A DNA stretch of 64,000 nucleotides from Ptiloglossa arizonensis (taxonomy: Eukaryota; Arthropoda; Insecta; Hymenoptera; Colletidae), in the NCBI RefSeq assembly GCF_051014685.1, contig NC_135051.1:10931557-10995556 (forward strand). The letters are read 5' to 3'. Numbering within the stretch: position 1 is the stretch's first letter; each line of letters begins with the position of its first letter. Of the stretch, positions 1 through 11,829 are shown one piece after another. The translations under genes were made by a program, and so were the position numbers. The notes beneath the pieces were generated by a model. That model searched no databases, was not told the origin of the DNA, and saw only the letters and a list, made by a program, of their open reading frames with translations.

Positions 1-465
1 TAATTTTCAAAATATCGGATTAAATGGATTTTGCACCCCCAACGTTGAAATTGATTTTACAATTTCATTGTGGATTACTGATAACAAATGATACGCGTTG
101 ATCATTTTTGTACCATCTACTTCCTGTAAAATAAGATTAAATTGTTTGCTTGTCAATGTGTAAAATTCGTTTCGACATACTGCCCGGTGGTAGATAAACA
201 GCCGTTAATCAGATTGTCTGTTTTACATCGCTAATTTATAAAAAAAGAAGCAATATAAATAAAATTGTTATTCACATTTTTTGTTTAAATATTGTAAAAA
301 TCAAACAAGAAATATTCAACCAAAAACACGTATTTTGAAAAATGTTATTCCGCTCTAAAAGTAGATTCAACCCAACTAAAGTGGATTTCATAAAACACAA
401 CAATTCTTAATCAATAGTTTAGAAAATTACAACTGAGACGTTAAATATTTAAAAGAATTTGTTTG
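1..465. other. AT-rich non-coding DNA
   Basis: I see no gene, repeat or RNA signal here. If the candidate exon just downstream is real, this stretch would be its 3' flank on the minus strand. No clean AATAAA polyadenylation signal follows the stop codon closely on that strand. Confidence 0.5.
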
Positions 466-712
466 CTAAGTAAATGGGAATCTGTGATTTAAGAGACGAC
501 AAACGTTAAACTCTACAAGAAATTTTAATCTTGTGGTAATCTTATAGACGTAGCCATCCAAATTGGAATAAACGGATGTTGTTGCAGCTAATTCCGAAAT
601 ATCTCGAAACTGGTTATCAGGATCAAGTTGGAAGATAAATGGACGTTCGTATAAATTGCTACGAGCAAATCCGTGATGCGAAATGTGCAAGTCATGACCA
701 TGCGCAAGCTGC
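466..712 (-). CDS. Candidate terminal exon, protein not recognised
   Basis: On the minus strand an open frame of about 80 codons ends in TAG at 466-468 and reads as ordinary mixed protein, not low-complexity sequence. It includes stretches such as ERPFIFQLDPDNQF and TSVYSNLDGYVYKITTRL. Its upstream edge looks like a splice acceptor: a pyrimidine-rich run (CTCTTCTTTTATTTTTATTC on the minus strand) precedes a CAG. This pattern suggests the last coding exon of a minus-strand gene whose other exons lie far to the right or are not recognisable. I do not know the protein family. It could also be a chance frame or part of an old retrocopy. The only start within the frame would be a GTG, which fits an internal exon boundary better than a true start. 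Confidence 0.3.
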
Positions 713-719
713 ACGTGAT

Positions 720-2990
720 CGTGAATAAAAATAAAAGAAGAGAGTGATGAGAATTTTTACACGCTCTTGATCCTCCACGCGTTTGGTAGAAAGGTCTGTC
801 AGCGGATTAGACGCGATGATTGACACCGGGTGACTCAGATTTATTTCTGCTATAGCAATTATTATAGCGGAACTGATTTACGTATTTCTACTTCACAGAT
901 CAATACACACACACAAAATATTAACCATGCACAAGATTTCTTAAAATACACTAACAGCAAGATTTTGTTAAGAGATATTAAAAGTGTGGGAAAAAACTAT
1001 ATTACGATACGATAGTTGCGCTCTAATTTATTTTGCTGCGAAATTTGTTTATTTTCAACATTGTTAAAACTATTAGCAGCACACAAAATCGAGTTTCTTC
1101 CGAAATGATTATATTATTCGTATTTAGTCATTTCTCGAGAAATCTTGGCAACCATTAATTGCAGCAGTCTTACTGTTTAAACTTATTTCATCGTGAAGTA
1201 GTAGCATAAAAACAAGGAACTAATTTAAGAGGAAAAAATAAAATTAATTGCGCGAATACTTTCATTTAGTGTTTAATTTGAAAATTTCATTGATGTATAA
1301 GTTTTAATATTCACACGATGATAGGAGTATAATTACTTAATTTACAAGATGAATAGACGTAATTTACATTTTCATGTCTACTTATTACACCTAAGAATGC
1401 ATAGGTACTATCGCTAAAGAATACTACTCTCGTATGTACAATCTATAGACTATAGCTTACAAATGCATTGCTTCTCCTTTTTGATAATGTTCATTGAATT
1501 GATTACCTACTATAAACCTTAAATAACGCCATGTCAAATATGTGATAACTTGAAGCTTGCTGAGAAGTAGGAAGAGTTGTGTTTGGCATTCCATATTCCC
1601 CTCAGATGGCAAGAATTAATGGATTCTTCTATACATCTGGTCAGAACAGAAACGTAACCGCATTGCTGCTACCGCTAGCGGAAATATGGTACCTTCCTAA
1701 ACATACGTCATGCGCGGGAAGAGGTGAGCATAAAAGTATTGTGTCGCAAAATTACTCGCTGGTGCGTATTGTAATGGCAGACACGTACGTTGCTCTGTTT
1801 GTAATTAGTAATCGTTACAACACGACTTTACGTCATTTTTAAACAAGAGTATTCCTTTAATTGTACTTTTTATAGCAAATACTTGTATTCAACCTTGTAT
1901 ACACTCACCGCTTTATGTAATATTACATCAATATGTGCAAATCGTTATATAAATCTATATAGAGTAAAATAATAATGTATGATATATATTTCTTTAATTT
2001 TTCTTTTTATATTAACCACCTAAATTATGACACTTGATGAAAGATTTATATGTGCAACATTTCAGAATGATTGGAAATCGGGAACCTGTGTCGTATTGGC
2101 ACCAAAGTTTTAAGATTATAGTGATTTCATGTTAATGCCGGATACAATTATGTTGTAGTATTTTAAAAATGTATGAAAATGTTTCCTAAATAAAAGTATA
2201 GTTTCTTAAACATATAATTGTAACATTTGTTTACCAACAATATATTCAAAATCGTTAAATTTCTCTACGCATTAAACTTAGCATATGAGGCAGTCTTGTA
2301 AATCATATTGCTATATGATTTAGTTACCTGAGGTTTGAAGTCCAGTTATCTATTCAATTATCTTAACAAGTACCTATTTTTTTTCACATGGAAAGACGTT
2401 TTTACTTTGGATGAATATGGAACATCTTTTACGACCCTTCAAGTTAATTGTATTTCAAGTAAATTATATTTTACCATTATAAAAGGAATCATTACTTAAC
2501 TGTGCTTAACAGTAGTAAATAGTTCTTATTTAGTCATTGTTCAGAGTTCGAAGTGCACATTTCGTTAAGTAATCAAATAGAAAGTGAATTTGTAAAAAAA
2601 TAAAACCAAGAATCTTTGATAGAAGATATCTGTCAGGGCACGAAGAAAATTAAATTATTGGAACAAAAGTTTCTAGTAATGTGCAAGTTTCGCATGTATT
2701 ATTTTATAATTTAAGAAAAGTGAAATTGGATATTAGATCAAGTGCTACGATTGTGATGAAACAGGTAGAAGTTTTTGGACAAAAAGCACATATTCCACAA
2801 CGACAAAGTTAGAATAGGTATTATACAATTATTAAAATTACATCCATCTTAACGACATTTACAACGATTTAGAAACGCCTAAGTGAATTGCAAAAAAGAA
2901 AAGAGGAATTTCTTGATTCAGTAGATGATCTTTTCGACATCGCTCATAACATTGCAATAATTATAATTAAGAGTGCAAGAGAAAAACCTT
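720..2990. other. AT-rich non-coding DNA
   Basis: I see no convincing gene. A slightly GC-richer patch lies around 1660-1790 and carries an 87-codon plus-strand frame (1579-1842), but that frame shows no family resemblance or splice context. The rest is simple AT-rich sequence with short open frames of the length expected by chance. Confidence 0.5.
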
Positions 2991-3120
2991 TTCTCTTATA
3001 TTAAAGAAACAATGGATGATAAGGCTGAATGATCGAAGCAGATAGAAATGTGATTTAAAAAAAAAACAGCGAAAAGCAATTCGAGAAGAACCAAAAGAGT
3101 TACTGAAACAAAAATATGTT

Positions 3121-3206
3121 CTTCATTGTTGAGAAAATCGACTTTGAACATTCACCGAGTCATACGCGTGCACTTAACTATGACTTAGATATATGAATCT
3201 CGATAC
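3121..3206 (+). repeat. Left inverted-repeat arm of DUF4817-type transposon
   Basis: It pairs with 4088-4160 in inverted orientation, including the shared ACTTAACTATGACTT. The left arm carries about 8 extra bases near 3160, so pairing has a gap. Confidence 0.65.
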
Positions 3207-3344
3207 AGATTTTTGTTTGTGTTTCCACTTCTTTACACCTGTGTTGGCATATCATTCTAAGCACTTATAGGTTAATTTGGTGGTATGTTACTATCTTCGG
3301 TTTTAACTAACCGAAATTTCTATCTATTTTTTGCATTGAGTAGA

Positions 3345-3835
3345 TATACAAATCGAGAATACGTAAATATGATTCACGAAATGGATACGTGTAATAGTAA
3401 AGCGTGCCATGAAGCCAAATTTCAAGTGGTTAACTCAAAATTCGCATACCATCGTAGAAACGCATTTTCAAGATAGAGCATGAGCGTCTGGGTAGAGATA
3501 AATGGGAATGGGAAATCATAGAACCTCGTTTCTTCGCAAATAATTTAAATGAAACTGAATACTTAAAGTTTTTATGCGAAGATTTGTCCAATTTGTTAGA
3601 AAACGTACCTCTACTATTAGGTAAAATCTCATTTCTCAACATGATGGAAATTCATCCTTACCACATTTTTCTCGAGAAGTTAACAATTTATTAAATGAAC
3701 AACACGAAGTTTGGATTGGCCGTGGTGGTCCGATAAACTTGTCGCAAAATTCCCTAGATTTGACACATCTTGATTTTTATCTATGGGGTCATGTTAAATC
3801 GAAAATATATGAAGAGAAAATTGCAAGCTTTTCTT
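3345..3835 (+). pseudogene. Transposase remnant, DUF4817 HTH plus DDE domain, internally deleted
   Basis: The first part (3345-3476) matches the helix-turn-helix start of this insect transposase family: YTNREYVNMIHEMDTCNSKA, where functional relatives have a YTN.EYADM.F.YGE.NGNA pattern. The middle third, with the first catalytic Asp, is missing. From about 3503 the frame resumes with NNLNETEYLKFL and LSNLLENVPLLL. A frameshift at about 3635 leads to QHDG...PHFSREV, then VWIGRGGP and LDFYLWGHVKSKIY. The Asp of HDG and the Asp of LDF are separated by 42 residues, wider than the 34 of classic mariner. The family encodes a cut-and-paste nuclease that binds its own inverted repeats. This copy is dead because of deletion, frameshift and a stop at about 3837. 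Confidence 0.8.
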
Positions 3836-4087
3836 AATTAAAAGCAAGGATTGTTTTAGCATTTAATAAATTAAAAGAATACATTAAAATACGCTTGTAC
3901 AAATCTAATTCAGAGAATACAGTTGTATATACAGCACAATTTTTACATTAATAAAGTAAGTGAATAATTAAATTAAACGTCTTTCGTTCATTTACATCCA
4001 CTCTAAAACTATAGGCAGAAATGAATAACACAACACATCATAATGATACTAATGATATTAGTGCTATTTACAAATAACATATGACTT

Positions 4088-4160
4088 GTATCGAGGTCCA
4101 TTAAAGTCATAGTTAAGGGCACTTAGTGAATATTTAAAATTGGTTTTCTCCAAAATGAAG
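4088..4160 (-). repeat. Right inverted-repeat arm of DUF4817-type transposon
   Basis: Reverse complement of the 3121-3206 arm, with scattered substitutions and one gap. Similarity fades but seems to continue outward to about 4250. Confidence 0.65.
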
Positions 4161-4259
4161 CCTCGAATAAAAAAATTTTATTCTTTATTTTGAATTAATT
4201 TTTTCATGTAGAATCATCTTCTTGGTAGTTCTATCGATACTGAGTCACTCTGTATAACA

Positions 4260-5385
4260 AAAACTCTCAAAATTTGTTACGCAGATGGCTTAAAGTTTTT
4301 TGGAACCATTTAAAAATGATTTGATCCAAAGAGTTATCTTATAGTACTATATACATACATATTATACATTAGAAGTAAGTACCTATTCTTGCTTACAAAT
4401 TAAACGTATTTATTTCTTATACCTTTTCCAAGCATAAATGTTATTTAGAATGTCAACACCAGTGGAAAAGACGTGGGAAATATGGACAGAAAAGAATGAA
4501 AGAAGAAGAGAACAGATTTTAAAGACTGTTGATGTGTTTCAGATATTTCAGTATCCCATGTCAAGGGATCTGTTAATTTTAATGTACAATAGCTGTAATT
4601 AAGCCATATTGAATTCGATTTAATGTGCTCGGGAAAGAAAGTACTTAACAATGGAACGAAAATAAAATTTATACAAGAACTCGCGAACAAACGTTCAGCT
4701 AACGCCGTGCAAATTCTAAACGTAAAGCTCCGTTTTTATTACAGAGGGCAGAAAGCACGACAAAGTTTCACTGTTTTTCCGATAGTTAAAATTTCTAGGA
4801 ATTGTGGCAGTTGAATTTCCAGCAAGTTGGAACGTTCGCCCAGTGCTCATTAAAGCCTGATACTTTATTAAGTCAATAAAAGTAAGGTTGGTGGCCAGCA
4901 TAAATATCCGATTAAATAATTTACAGTTTAATATTCAAAGCACAGTTCCTGTCCCTTTATGATTTAATCCACAGGGATTTATCATTTCACGAATTATTCA
5001 ATTGGCGAGTTTTTGTATTTTCTCACACGATAATTAACGTGACTCAGTTTAGTCACACTTACTTTCATAAAATACCAATTTTTCAAATACTTTTACATGT
5101 TCACAAATTTCGTAAGTAAATTTTGTTAGAACTACTCCCCAGACTGCTTTTTCAACATAACAATGATATCTTCACCATATAGTTTTACTGTCAACAAAAC
5201 TTAGAAAATTGTACTATTTATATCTTATGCACATAGTATACTTAATACCTTTGCAATAAAATGTTTAGAAGTTTATTATTTTTATGAATTTTAATGAAAT
5301 CTTTCAGAAGAACATTTGTAACACTCCAAGTTACAGAAATGCGAACAAAAAACGATTTATTTAAATGTTAGACTTATTTATATTT
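4260..5385. other. AT-rich non-coding DNA
   Basis: Short open frames on both strands (for example 4445-4690 minus, 4623-4814 plus) overlap each other and have no recognisable content. I see nothing else. Confidence 0.5.
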
Positions 5386-5389
5386 TCTA

Positions 5390-6085
5390 CTTTTTGCTGA
5401 TGATTTAAAGTTTTCTCATACTATTGTCATACTCTCATAAATTTATTCAACGTGATCTTGACAATCTTATAGCATGGTAGCAATATAACAAACTCTGTCT
5501 TAACATATCTAATTGCTCCACGATTCAATTCTCACTTTCTAAAAATAACTTAATTTACAATTACAATATATATGACGTTATATTGAACTCTGTGATAGAA
5601 ATACGTGATCTCATATTCATTTTTTCCTCTGATCTATCTTTTTCTAAGCATATCTTAAATATGTTGCAGACTTCTGCACTCTCGATTTTATTCATAGAGG
5701 TTATATGTATTTTAACAATATTAATACCACCAAAATTTTGTACTGCTTCATAATTTGATCACGTTTAGAGTACTATGTGTTAGTTTGGATAACCCATAAT
5801 TGCTTTCCTTCATACTTGAAAGCGTTCAACATGAATTTTTGCGTTTAGCATCTCGCAAGCTAAATTATATTATGTCTAGCCTTGATCAAGACTATTCACT
5901 TATGTTATGTCGTCTAAATTTACTATCCTAGAGCATCGTAAAACATTTTTTCATCTACGTTTTGCATTTAAAGTTTGAAATGATTTCTCTTGCTGTCCAC
6001 ATATTTTGTCGAAGTTATATTTAAATACACCTTGGACTTCACTAATGCACCACTTATTAACTTATAATATTTGTATGAGACATGC
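5390..6085 (+). pseudogene. Jockey-like LINE reverse transcriptase remnant
   Basis: Translating through frameshifts and stops gives the downstream half of a non-LTR reverse transcriptase. It starts with the catalytic FADDLKFSHTIV box (usual form YADDLKI), followed by the DLDNLIAW..YNKLCLNISNC region (usual form DLD.L..W...N.L.LN..KC). Then come VIEIRDLIFIFSSDLSFSKH (usual form ...I.DLGV.FD..L.F..H) and the C-terminal thumb region with LEHRKTFFHLRFAFKV. The first half of the enzyme and the endonuclease are absent, which is normal for a 5'-truncated LINE copy. A second fragment of a related element lies at 41.4-42.0 kb in the opposite orientation. Confidence 0.75.
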
Positions 6086-6089
6086 GGTT

Positions 6090-6590
6090 GTTAAAATGTT
6101 AATTGTTTAAGGAAGGAAAATATTGATAATTCGACAATTATTTGAATTAAAATATAAAAAACAGAAATATTAGAATTGCAACAACAATGCAGTTACGAGG
6201 GTAGTAATTGTTGCCAAAAAAGTTTGAATTTAGCACAGATCAAGTAATCAAAAGAAACTGTATCGAACTGACTATTACATAAAATAAGTTTAAATATTCC
6301 AATGTACTTCCTTTACTAAAAAAAAAAAGCAATTAATAGAAAATTAAGATACAGAATTTAGTGAAAATAAAGGGCAAAAGAATCTATTATACCACAAATT
6401 TTTAAAGCTAGAAATACCTATGTATTAATACATTGTATTAAAATAGATAAAAACACAGAAAGAGGTTACACAGTATACAAATATTTGTATTGAAACCATT
6501 ACGAGACTTACCAGGGAAGATAGTGAACGTGAAAATTGTAAAACATTGTGTGTAAGTAGTATAGTTGATCTCTGACATCAACGGTTTCTC
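6090..6590. other. AT-rich non-coding DNA
   Basis: I see nothing here beyond short A-runs. Confidence 0.45.
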
Positions 6591-6908
6591 GTTGGTGCCA
6601 TAATATAGTTTTGAAGAAATAAAATCACGCTTTGAAAAAATGCAGAGTTTTCATCTTGCTAAATCCCAGAATGCTATGAAGGTGGAAAATAAGTTTAAAT
6701 AAAAACTGAATCCTGCTTTAATATCTACAACACTGCGAAAAAATAATTATCAAAGAATTCACAAGGCTTTTTAGATTATTCTCGTATTAGGTCATCAACT
6801 CTTACAGTTCCATATCTCTTACCGATCGAAAGTTATTTCATTAGAACGAAAAATCTAAATTCTTTTAAAGAATGATTTCAATCTTTCAAATCGTATTATG
6901 GCACCAAC
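6591..6908. repeat. MITE-like structure with 15-bp perfect inverted ends
   Basis: GTTGGTGCCATAATA at 6591-6605 is exactly inverted at 6894-6908, and the match continues imperfectly inward for about 12 more bases. The 288-bp interior has no coding capacity. Size and layout suit a small non-autonomous DNA transposon, though no target-site duplication is obvious and chance cannot be fully excluded. Confidence 0.4.
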
Positions 6909-6909
6909 G

Positions 6910-8099
6910 TAAAGTGATTTTATGTTACAAATGACTCTACTTGCACACAATATTTCAAGCAATTCTGAAGTTTCGAATTCCATGATTGTCCTTGTTACCT
7001 TAATTTAATAACAACTAATGCTCGCATTATTATGCCAGGCTTTACGAAGAATATATTTTTCCAGATTCCAAATAAATGTCATTCAATTAATTGAACTCTT
7101 ATATCCTCTTTGATCACAAATTTCATATTTTTATTTCTATGGAGAAATTATGGAAAAATTCGTTTGTCAGAAATGTTTTGTCTCTTCATCATTTCCAATA
7201 ATTGACGTTCCACTACATTATTCTCAAACTTCCGAGTGTTTTGTTTCGTCGTGTGACTGGTATTAAATAAAATTCTATTCTGCATGCACAAAATTCCTAA
7301 TCAGAGCGTAAATATTATTTTTGTCGCATTGTTACCAATTGGATAACTTTCGCAGAAATAGGTAGGAGTTAAATGTAGAAATATTATAAAATACAGACTA
7401 TAGTGCGGAACTGTAACTCTCAAAATTATAAAAGAGGTACTTTGAACTTTTTTTAAAGTACTGGTCCACGAGACATTTCGTTGTGACCAATTAAATGGAA
7501 TATTCTATATAGAATTAAACTAGAAATAGCGGGATTAATAGCTTGGTCAGCTTTTTGGAATTTTTTAACACAGCAATGGCGATCATTTATAATATGGTAA
7601 TACACGATATTTTTAAGAACAATTGCCTATTATTGTCATTCTGATTGTCTAATTATGCGAAGAAATTAGGGAAAAGAGGCCCTAGAACTTGTTTTATTGT
7701 CAGAAAATATTTGTTAACCACACACATTCCTGACATCCTATTACCTCGTCCACAATAGCGATTGACGTTTCATGAACTCACATATGTATAACTCTGGATC
7801 CAACTTTCTAGTCCTTTAAAGTAGGCAGAAGTTAAAAATTGTCGCACGAAAGAACATTGGCAATAATTTGCTACTTAAGAATGATCGGGACAAAAGTTTT
7901 TCAGAATACACGATCGTTGCATATGCAGCCTGACCGTACAGAAATCATGAAAGACAGAATATACGAATTTTGAAATACGTTGAAATTTTTGCAGACATTA
8001 GGTTCTTAAACTATGTTAAATTTAACTATTGTTAAATATTGAACTCTATATTATTATAACTTTTAATTGTATTTCATATCTTTTTTGTTATTTCTAATA
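6910..8099. other. AT-rich non-coding DNA
   Basis: No gene or repeat was recognised here by eye. Confidence 0.45.
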
Positions 8100-8257
8100 A
8101 ATGTTATTGCTTTCGCAAGTAACAATATTATTAATTAAATGATTGCTAATGTATTTTACCACATTTACTATCATTGTAAATGTTATTACTTTCGCAAGTA
8201 ACAATATTAATAGTCAAATGATTGCTAATGTATTTTACTACATTTACTATCATTGTA
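8100..8257. repeat. Two-copy 79-bp tandem repeat
   Basis: The unit begins AATGTTATTGCTTTCGCAAG at 8100 and again, with one G-to-A change in that stretch, at 8179. A few substitutions separate the two copies. A short degenerate TTTACTA repetition follows to about 8285. The overlapping frames at 8143-8444 are products of this repeat, not genes. Confidence 0.85.
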
Positions 8258-8404
8258 CATTTACTACATTTACTATTTACTATCAACTAATTCTGTGGAA
8301 ACTTATTATGTTACTCGGTTCTTTCGTCCAAAGAAAGAATTTTCTTTCTCTTCACGAATTGATATTTCCATATTTCCAATTAAGAGTACAAATATACTAA
8401 ATGA

Positions 8405-8710
8405 AATCGTAGACAGCCGTATGGAAACGATCGCGGTTGCGTAGCATGGAAGAGTACGCGCGGGATGTACTTGACGTATTGCTCGAGTGATCGGATATCG
8501 ATTAGCCCGCCGCATGGCTAGTTCACAACACCCTCCACAAGTCGTAACGTGCACTCGAATGCTATTCCACTAATTACCAAGGCGACAGGGACCACTGTGG
8601 TTGGCACTTCTGACGGTGGATCTTGACGGTTCCACGCACATGGGTCGGGGTGAACTCGGGAGATTATCGGCTGAGCATATGTGGTTAATCACTGGTCGAT
8701 CGTTAAGGTA
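8405..8710. other. GC-rich island, possible conserved non-coding element or exon
   Basis: Base composition shifts abruptly from AT-rich to about half GC, with CpG-bearing words such as GATCGCGGTTGCG and CGCGGGATG. No long frame reads well across it. A GATCGTTAAG|GTAAAT junction near 8708 resembles a splice donor, so a 5' untranslated exon is possible. Similar islands recur at several places in this window. Confidence 0.3.
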
Positions 8711-11125
8711 AATTATCCTCCTTCATTATGCACCAGCATTATCACTTGAATCTTCTGCAATTTCTATCTAATTTCACTTTTACGGTTTCGTACTAAATTT
8801 TCCGTTCATTGACCATGCTAATCGTACTACAACTAAATTGAACAGTTTATCTATTATTACGAATCACGTGGATCATTATCATCTTGCAACTAGATCTTCT
8901 GTAAGATTAATACTGTTGTGTGGGTATAAGGTTTGTACCATCTAATTCATGGGGGCAGGATCCTCTAGATCTTCACCTTGTTAATAGATTCTCGTAACTA
9001 TAATAACTATTGTTTGGTTAGAAAATTAACATGTGACTTACCTTCTTGCCAGAAAGTTGTTGTCAAGAAATTTCTCCAGTTAAATTTATCCAAGCACGTT
9101 GACATAATTATTTTATAAAGGAACAGTGATCTTAACTTATCATTGATATTACAGTGATTAAGAATATTATATTTTTGAATAATTTCTCTCACCGTGCATT
9201 TAGTGGGACTGTAAAAATTATAATTGCAGATGCAAAACTAAAGTTAACATTTTGGATAAAGAATTTCTGGAGTGGAAGAAGTTTTTAAATGTTTTATTCT
9301 ACATTTTACAAGTATTTTAGAAGAAACTAAATTACTGTACTTCAATGTATAAGTATCATTGTGGATTCTTAGTATGACAATTGAATATTATCCTTAGCTT
9401 TCTTCTATTTAATCAATGTAATTTTAAATAAAGGGCAGTTAAAATCTACGTAGAAAATTGACCTCAAATATTCTTGGTCATTGAAAGCAGGTCTACAGCG
9501 ATATAAGACGACAAAAGAAACATTGTTAAAGCCGCGGAGAGAAATTAAAATTTTAAAAAGTGGAACCGAAGAGAACTCAAACAAAACGAAGTAAAAACGT
9601 TTAAAACATATATACATTTAAACATATACTTGTGCCAAATTACTCTATTATCATTCTATAATTTAAATTTATGTTTTGCAAGCACTTGCTTAAAGCACTT
9701 GAGGAACTAGCAGGCGAATTATAAGGTTTGTTGCTTAATATCTTGTATTGTTACTTAATAGCAAATAGGAGTAACATATTTTTGAATTTTCTTTCTACCC
9801 ACGAATATAATATAATACGTGACAACCAGAAGTATGACGTTTGTCGAAAAGCTTTTTATAATATTGATAGAATAAAATAAAAACGTGTTTGCATTGTTTT
9901 AAATAAAACAAGTTCGACAGGAACGATAGAAACTGATATGAGAGAAAAAAGTAAACCTGGAATCAAAATACAACAAGACGAAAGGACAAAAGTTCGATAG
10001 TGTATTAGATCATTGATATGATAATGAGCTGTTACAAACCACTATAGTAGAGCAAAAAATCCTTATCGAAAATAATTTCCAATTATCTTAATTTCAATTG
10101 TCTTTATGATCTCTATCGGGAATGATTCAATAAAAATTACACAGCAAATAAAACTACGTATATTAAAGCATCTTTATCGTGACATATTTAATTCATTTAA
10201 TATCTGATTTAAACCTTCTATTATTGATACATGTTATTTTTACGACTGCAAAATTTTGATAATAGTAATAATAATATTATCGAAAAATTAAAACAGGAGA
10301 TGAAGTTACACGTGGCAAAAGCGAAAATTTTTCAGAATCTTGTTAAGTTCTAGAAAACTAATCATAGATATAATTTATTATACATATAATTATACATATA
10401 TATAATTTTATTGATTTGATTACACTACTTGGTTTCGCAAATTGTGAATTTTTTTTGAATTTTTTGAGAAACATTCGAATTTTGAGGCAATTTCACAAAA
10501 CACTTTGCTTTTTTTCTCCATTACTATAATTGGAATGTTTTGTGTTCCCCAGAAATTATTGTTCTTCATACAAGGTAATTATCTCAAATGTTTCCTGTTT
10601 TGAGCATTGTTTGCAAAATGTCATGCTTCTACTGTACAACTTCTGACCAGTTCTCAGAATACGAATCAGTTTTATCTTTCAAAAGTAATTATGCAATAGT
10701 CACATTACTTTGTATCCATTTGAGAAAGAGTAGCGATACGTCAACTCTCGGATAGTTGAACGTCATTCTCGGACAGTTACTCTCAAACGCAGTGTTTACT
10801 TATGAGTAACTCTCAAAAGTAATTCACAATAGTTTTACTCTCAAATGAGCATGTATCATTAATGTCGTGATTGCCAACTGATTACTTATGTATACAAATA
10901 AATTTAATGAAATAAAATATTATTTCGTAATAGAGACTTGAGGTAGATAAAGAAACATACAGCACAAATATTTATTCGAAAAATCACTATGTATACTTCA
11001 TTGAGAATTATCGTCAGAAAATGCCTTTTAAAGTAATGTAATTCGCACGAAACTTGTAAGAAATTTCATAGCTTCCGAATTAGTGTTACAATAACCCACA
11101 AGTCTCACAATTTAAAAACAAAAAA
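8711..11125. other. AT-rich non-coding DNA with local short repeats
   Basis: I recognised no gene. Around 10670-10860 the words CTCTCAAA and CAAAAGTAATT recur in both orientations with AATAGT nearby, suggesting an old internally repeated segment. It is too diverged to define a unit. Confidence 0.4.
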
Positions 11126-11129
11126 TTCT

Positions 11130-11740
11130 TATAAAGTTTCAAAAGAGGAAGAGTTTCAGTTGCAATATCGCTCATGTTAGTAGTCTAATAGGATTCATTG
11201 GTGCCCTTTGCACATTTGAATAAAAAAAATCAGAAAATTGCTACGCCGAAATAAATTTTGAATCCTTTGAGAAATAATTCGAAGGAATTTTGAATAAAGT
11301 TGAAAGAAATGAGGTTATCGTCATAGAAAATGCTCCATATCATTCCAGAGAACTGAACACAATACCCAACGGTTGATGAAGGACAGGAAATATACAAGCT
11401 GTGAGACAACAATATTAATTTCACAGAACATACTTCTAGTAAAATGACTACATTTGGTCTACCAGCAAAATGAGAAACAGGTTTACGTTATTAATGAAAT
11501 CGTTAAGAACAAAAATATTAAAATGTTTCCACTTCCACTTACTATTGTATGCTCAATCTAATAGAGCTAAATGGGTTCAAATTAAAGATCGTGTTGCAAA
11601 GAAAAATGTTCCATTCAAATTCGATGATATGGAAAAAAATTTCACGAGGCAATAACCATAATAACAGTTGAACAATGAAAGAGTTGTACACACATATTGA
11701 GAAATTTGAACAGAATTTTTGGAAAATAAATATCATAGTT
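11130..11740 (+). pseudogene. IS630/Tc1-mariner-like DDE_3 transposase remnant
   Basis: Reading through stops, the plus strand gives the second half of a DDE_3-type transposase. In order, it shows a segment like ..AHVSSLIGFIGALC, then NFESFEK.FEGILNKVERNE, VIVIENAPYHSRELNTIPNG, and finally WVQIKDRVAKKNVPFKFDDM. Functional relatives have VIV.DNA.YHS at the second position, so the catalytic Asp is Glu here. The usual NPIE.IW motif is degraded to a Ser-Asn-Arg stretch. A sister copy of this family lies at 34.8-35.7 kb. Both catalytic sites are damaged, so it cannot be active. The N-terminal DNA-binding region is missing. Confidence 0.75.
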
Positions 11741-11764
11741 ACATAAATGTTAATTGCTCTGAAA

Positions 11765-11824
11765 GTAGTAATAGTAGTAGTGGTAGTGGTGGTAGTGATG
11801 TAGTGGTGGTAGTAATAGTAGTAA
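11765..11824. repeat. Imperfect GTA/GTG trinucleotide microsatellite
   Basis: A run of AGT, GGT and AAT trinucleotides, about 60 bp. It creates spurious Thr-rich and Tyr/His-rich frames on the minus strand (within 11542-12060). Confidence 0.9.
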
Positions 11825-11829
11825 AAATA

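Larger units (their letters stand above)
3010..4255 (+). mobile_element. Degraded Tc1/mariner-like DDE transposon (DUF4817-type)
   Basis: A broken DNA transposon bounded by imperfect inverted repeats. The clearest arm pair is 3121-3206 with 4088-4160; both share ACTTAACTATGACTT and CTCGATAC cores, and weaker similarity extends outward toward about 3010 and 4250. The outer right end, read inward, starts ACAGAGTGACTCAGTA, similar to the GGGTGTCTCA-like ends usual for this insect family. Between the arms lie remains of a transposase (3345-3835). Boundaries are approximate because of decay. No convincing target-site duplication was found by eye. Confidence 0.7.
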
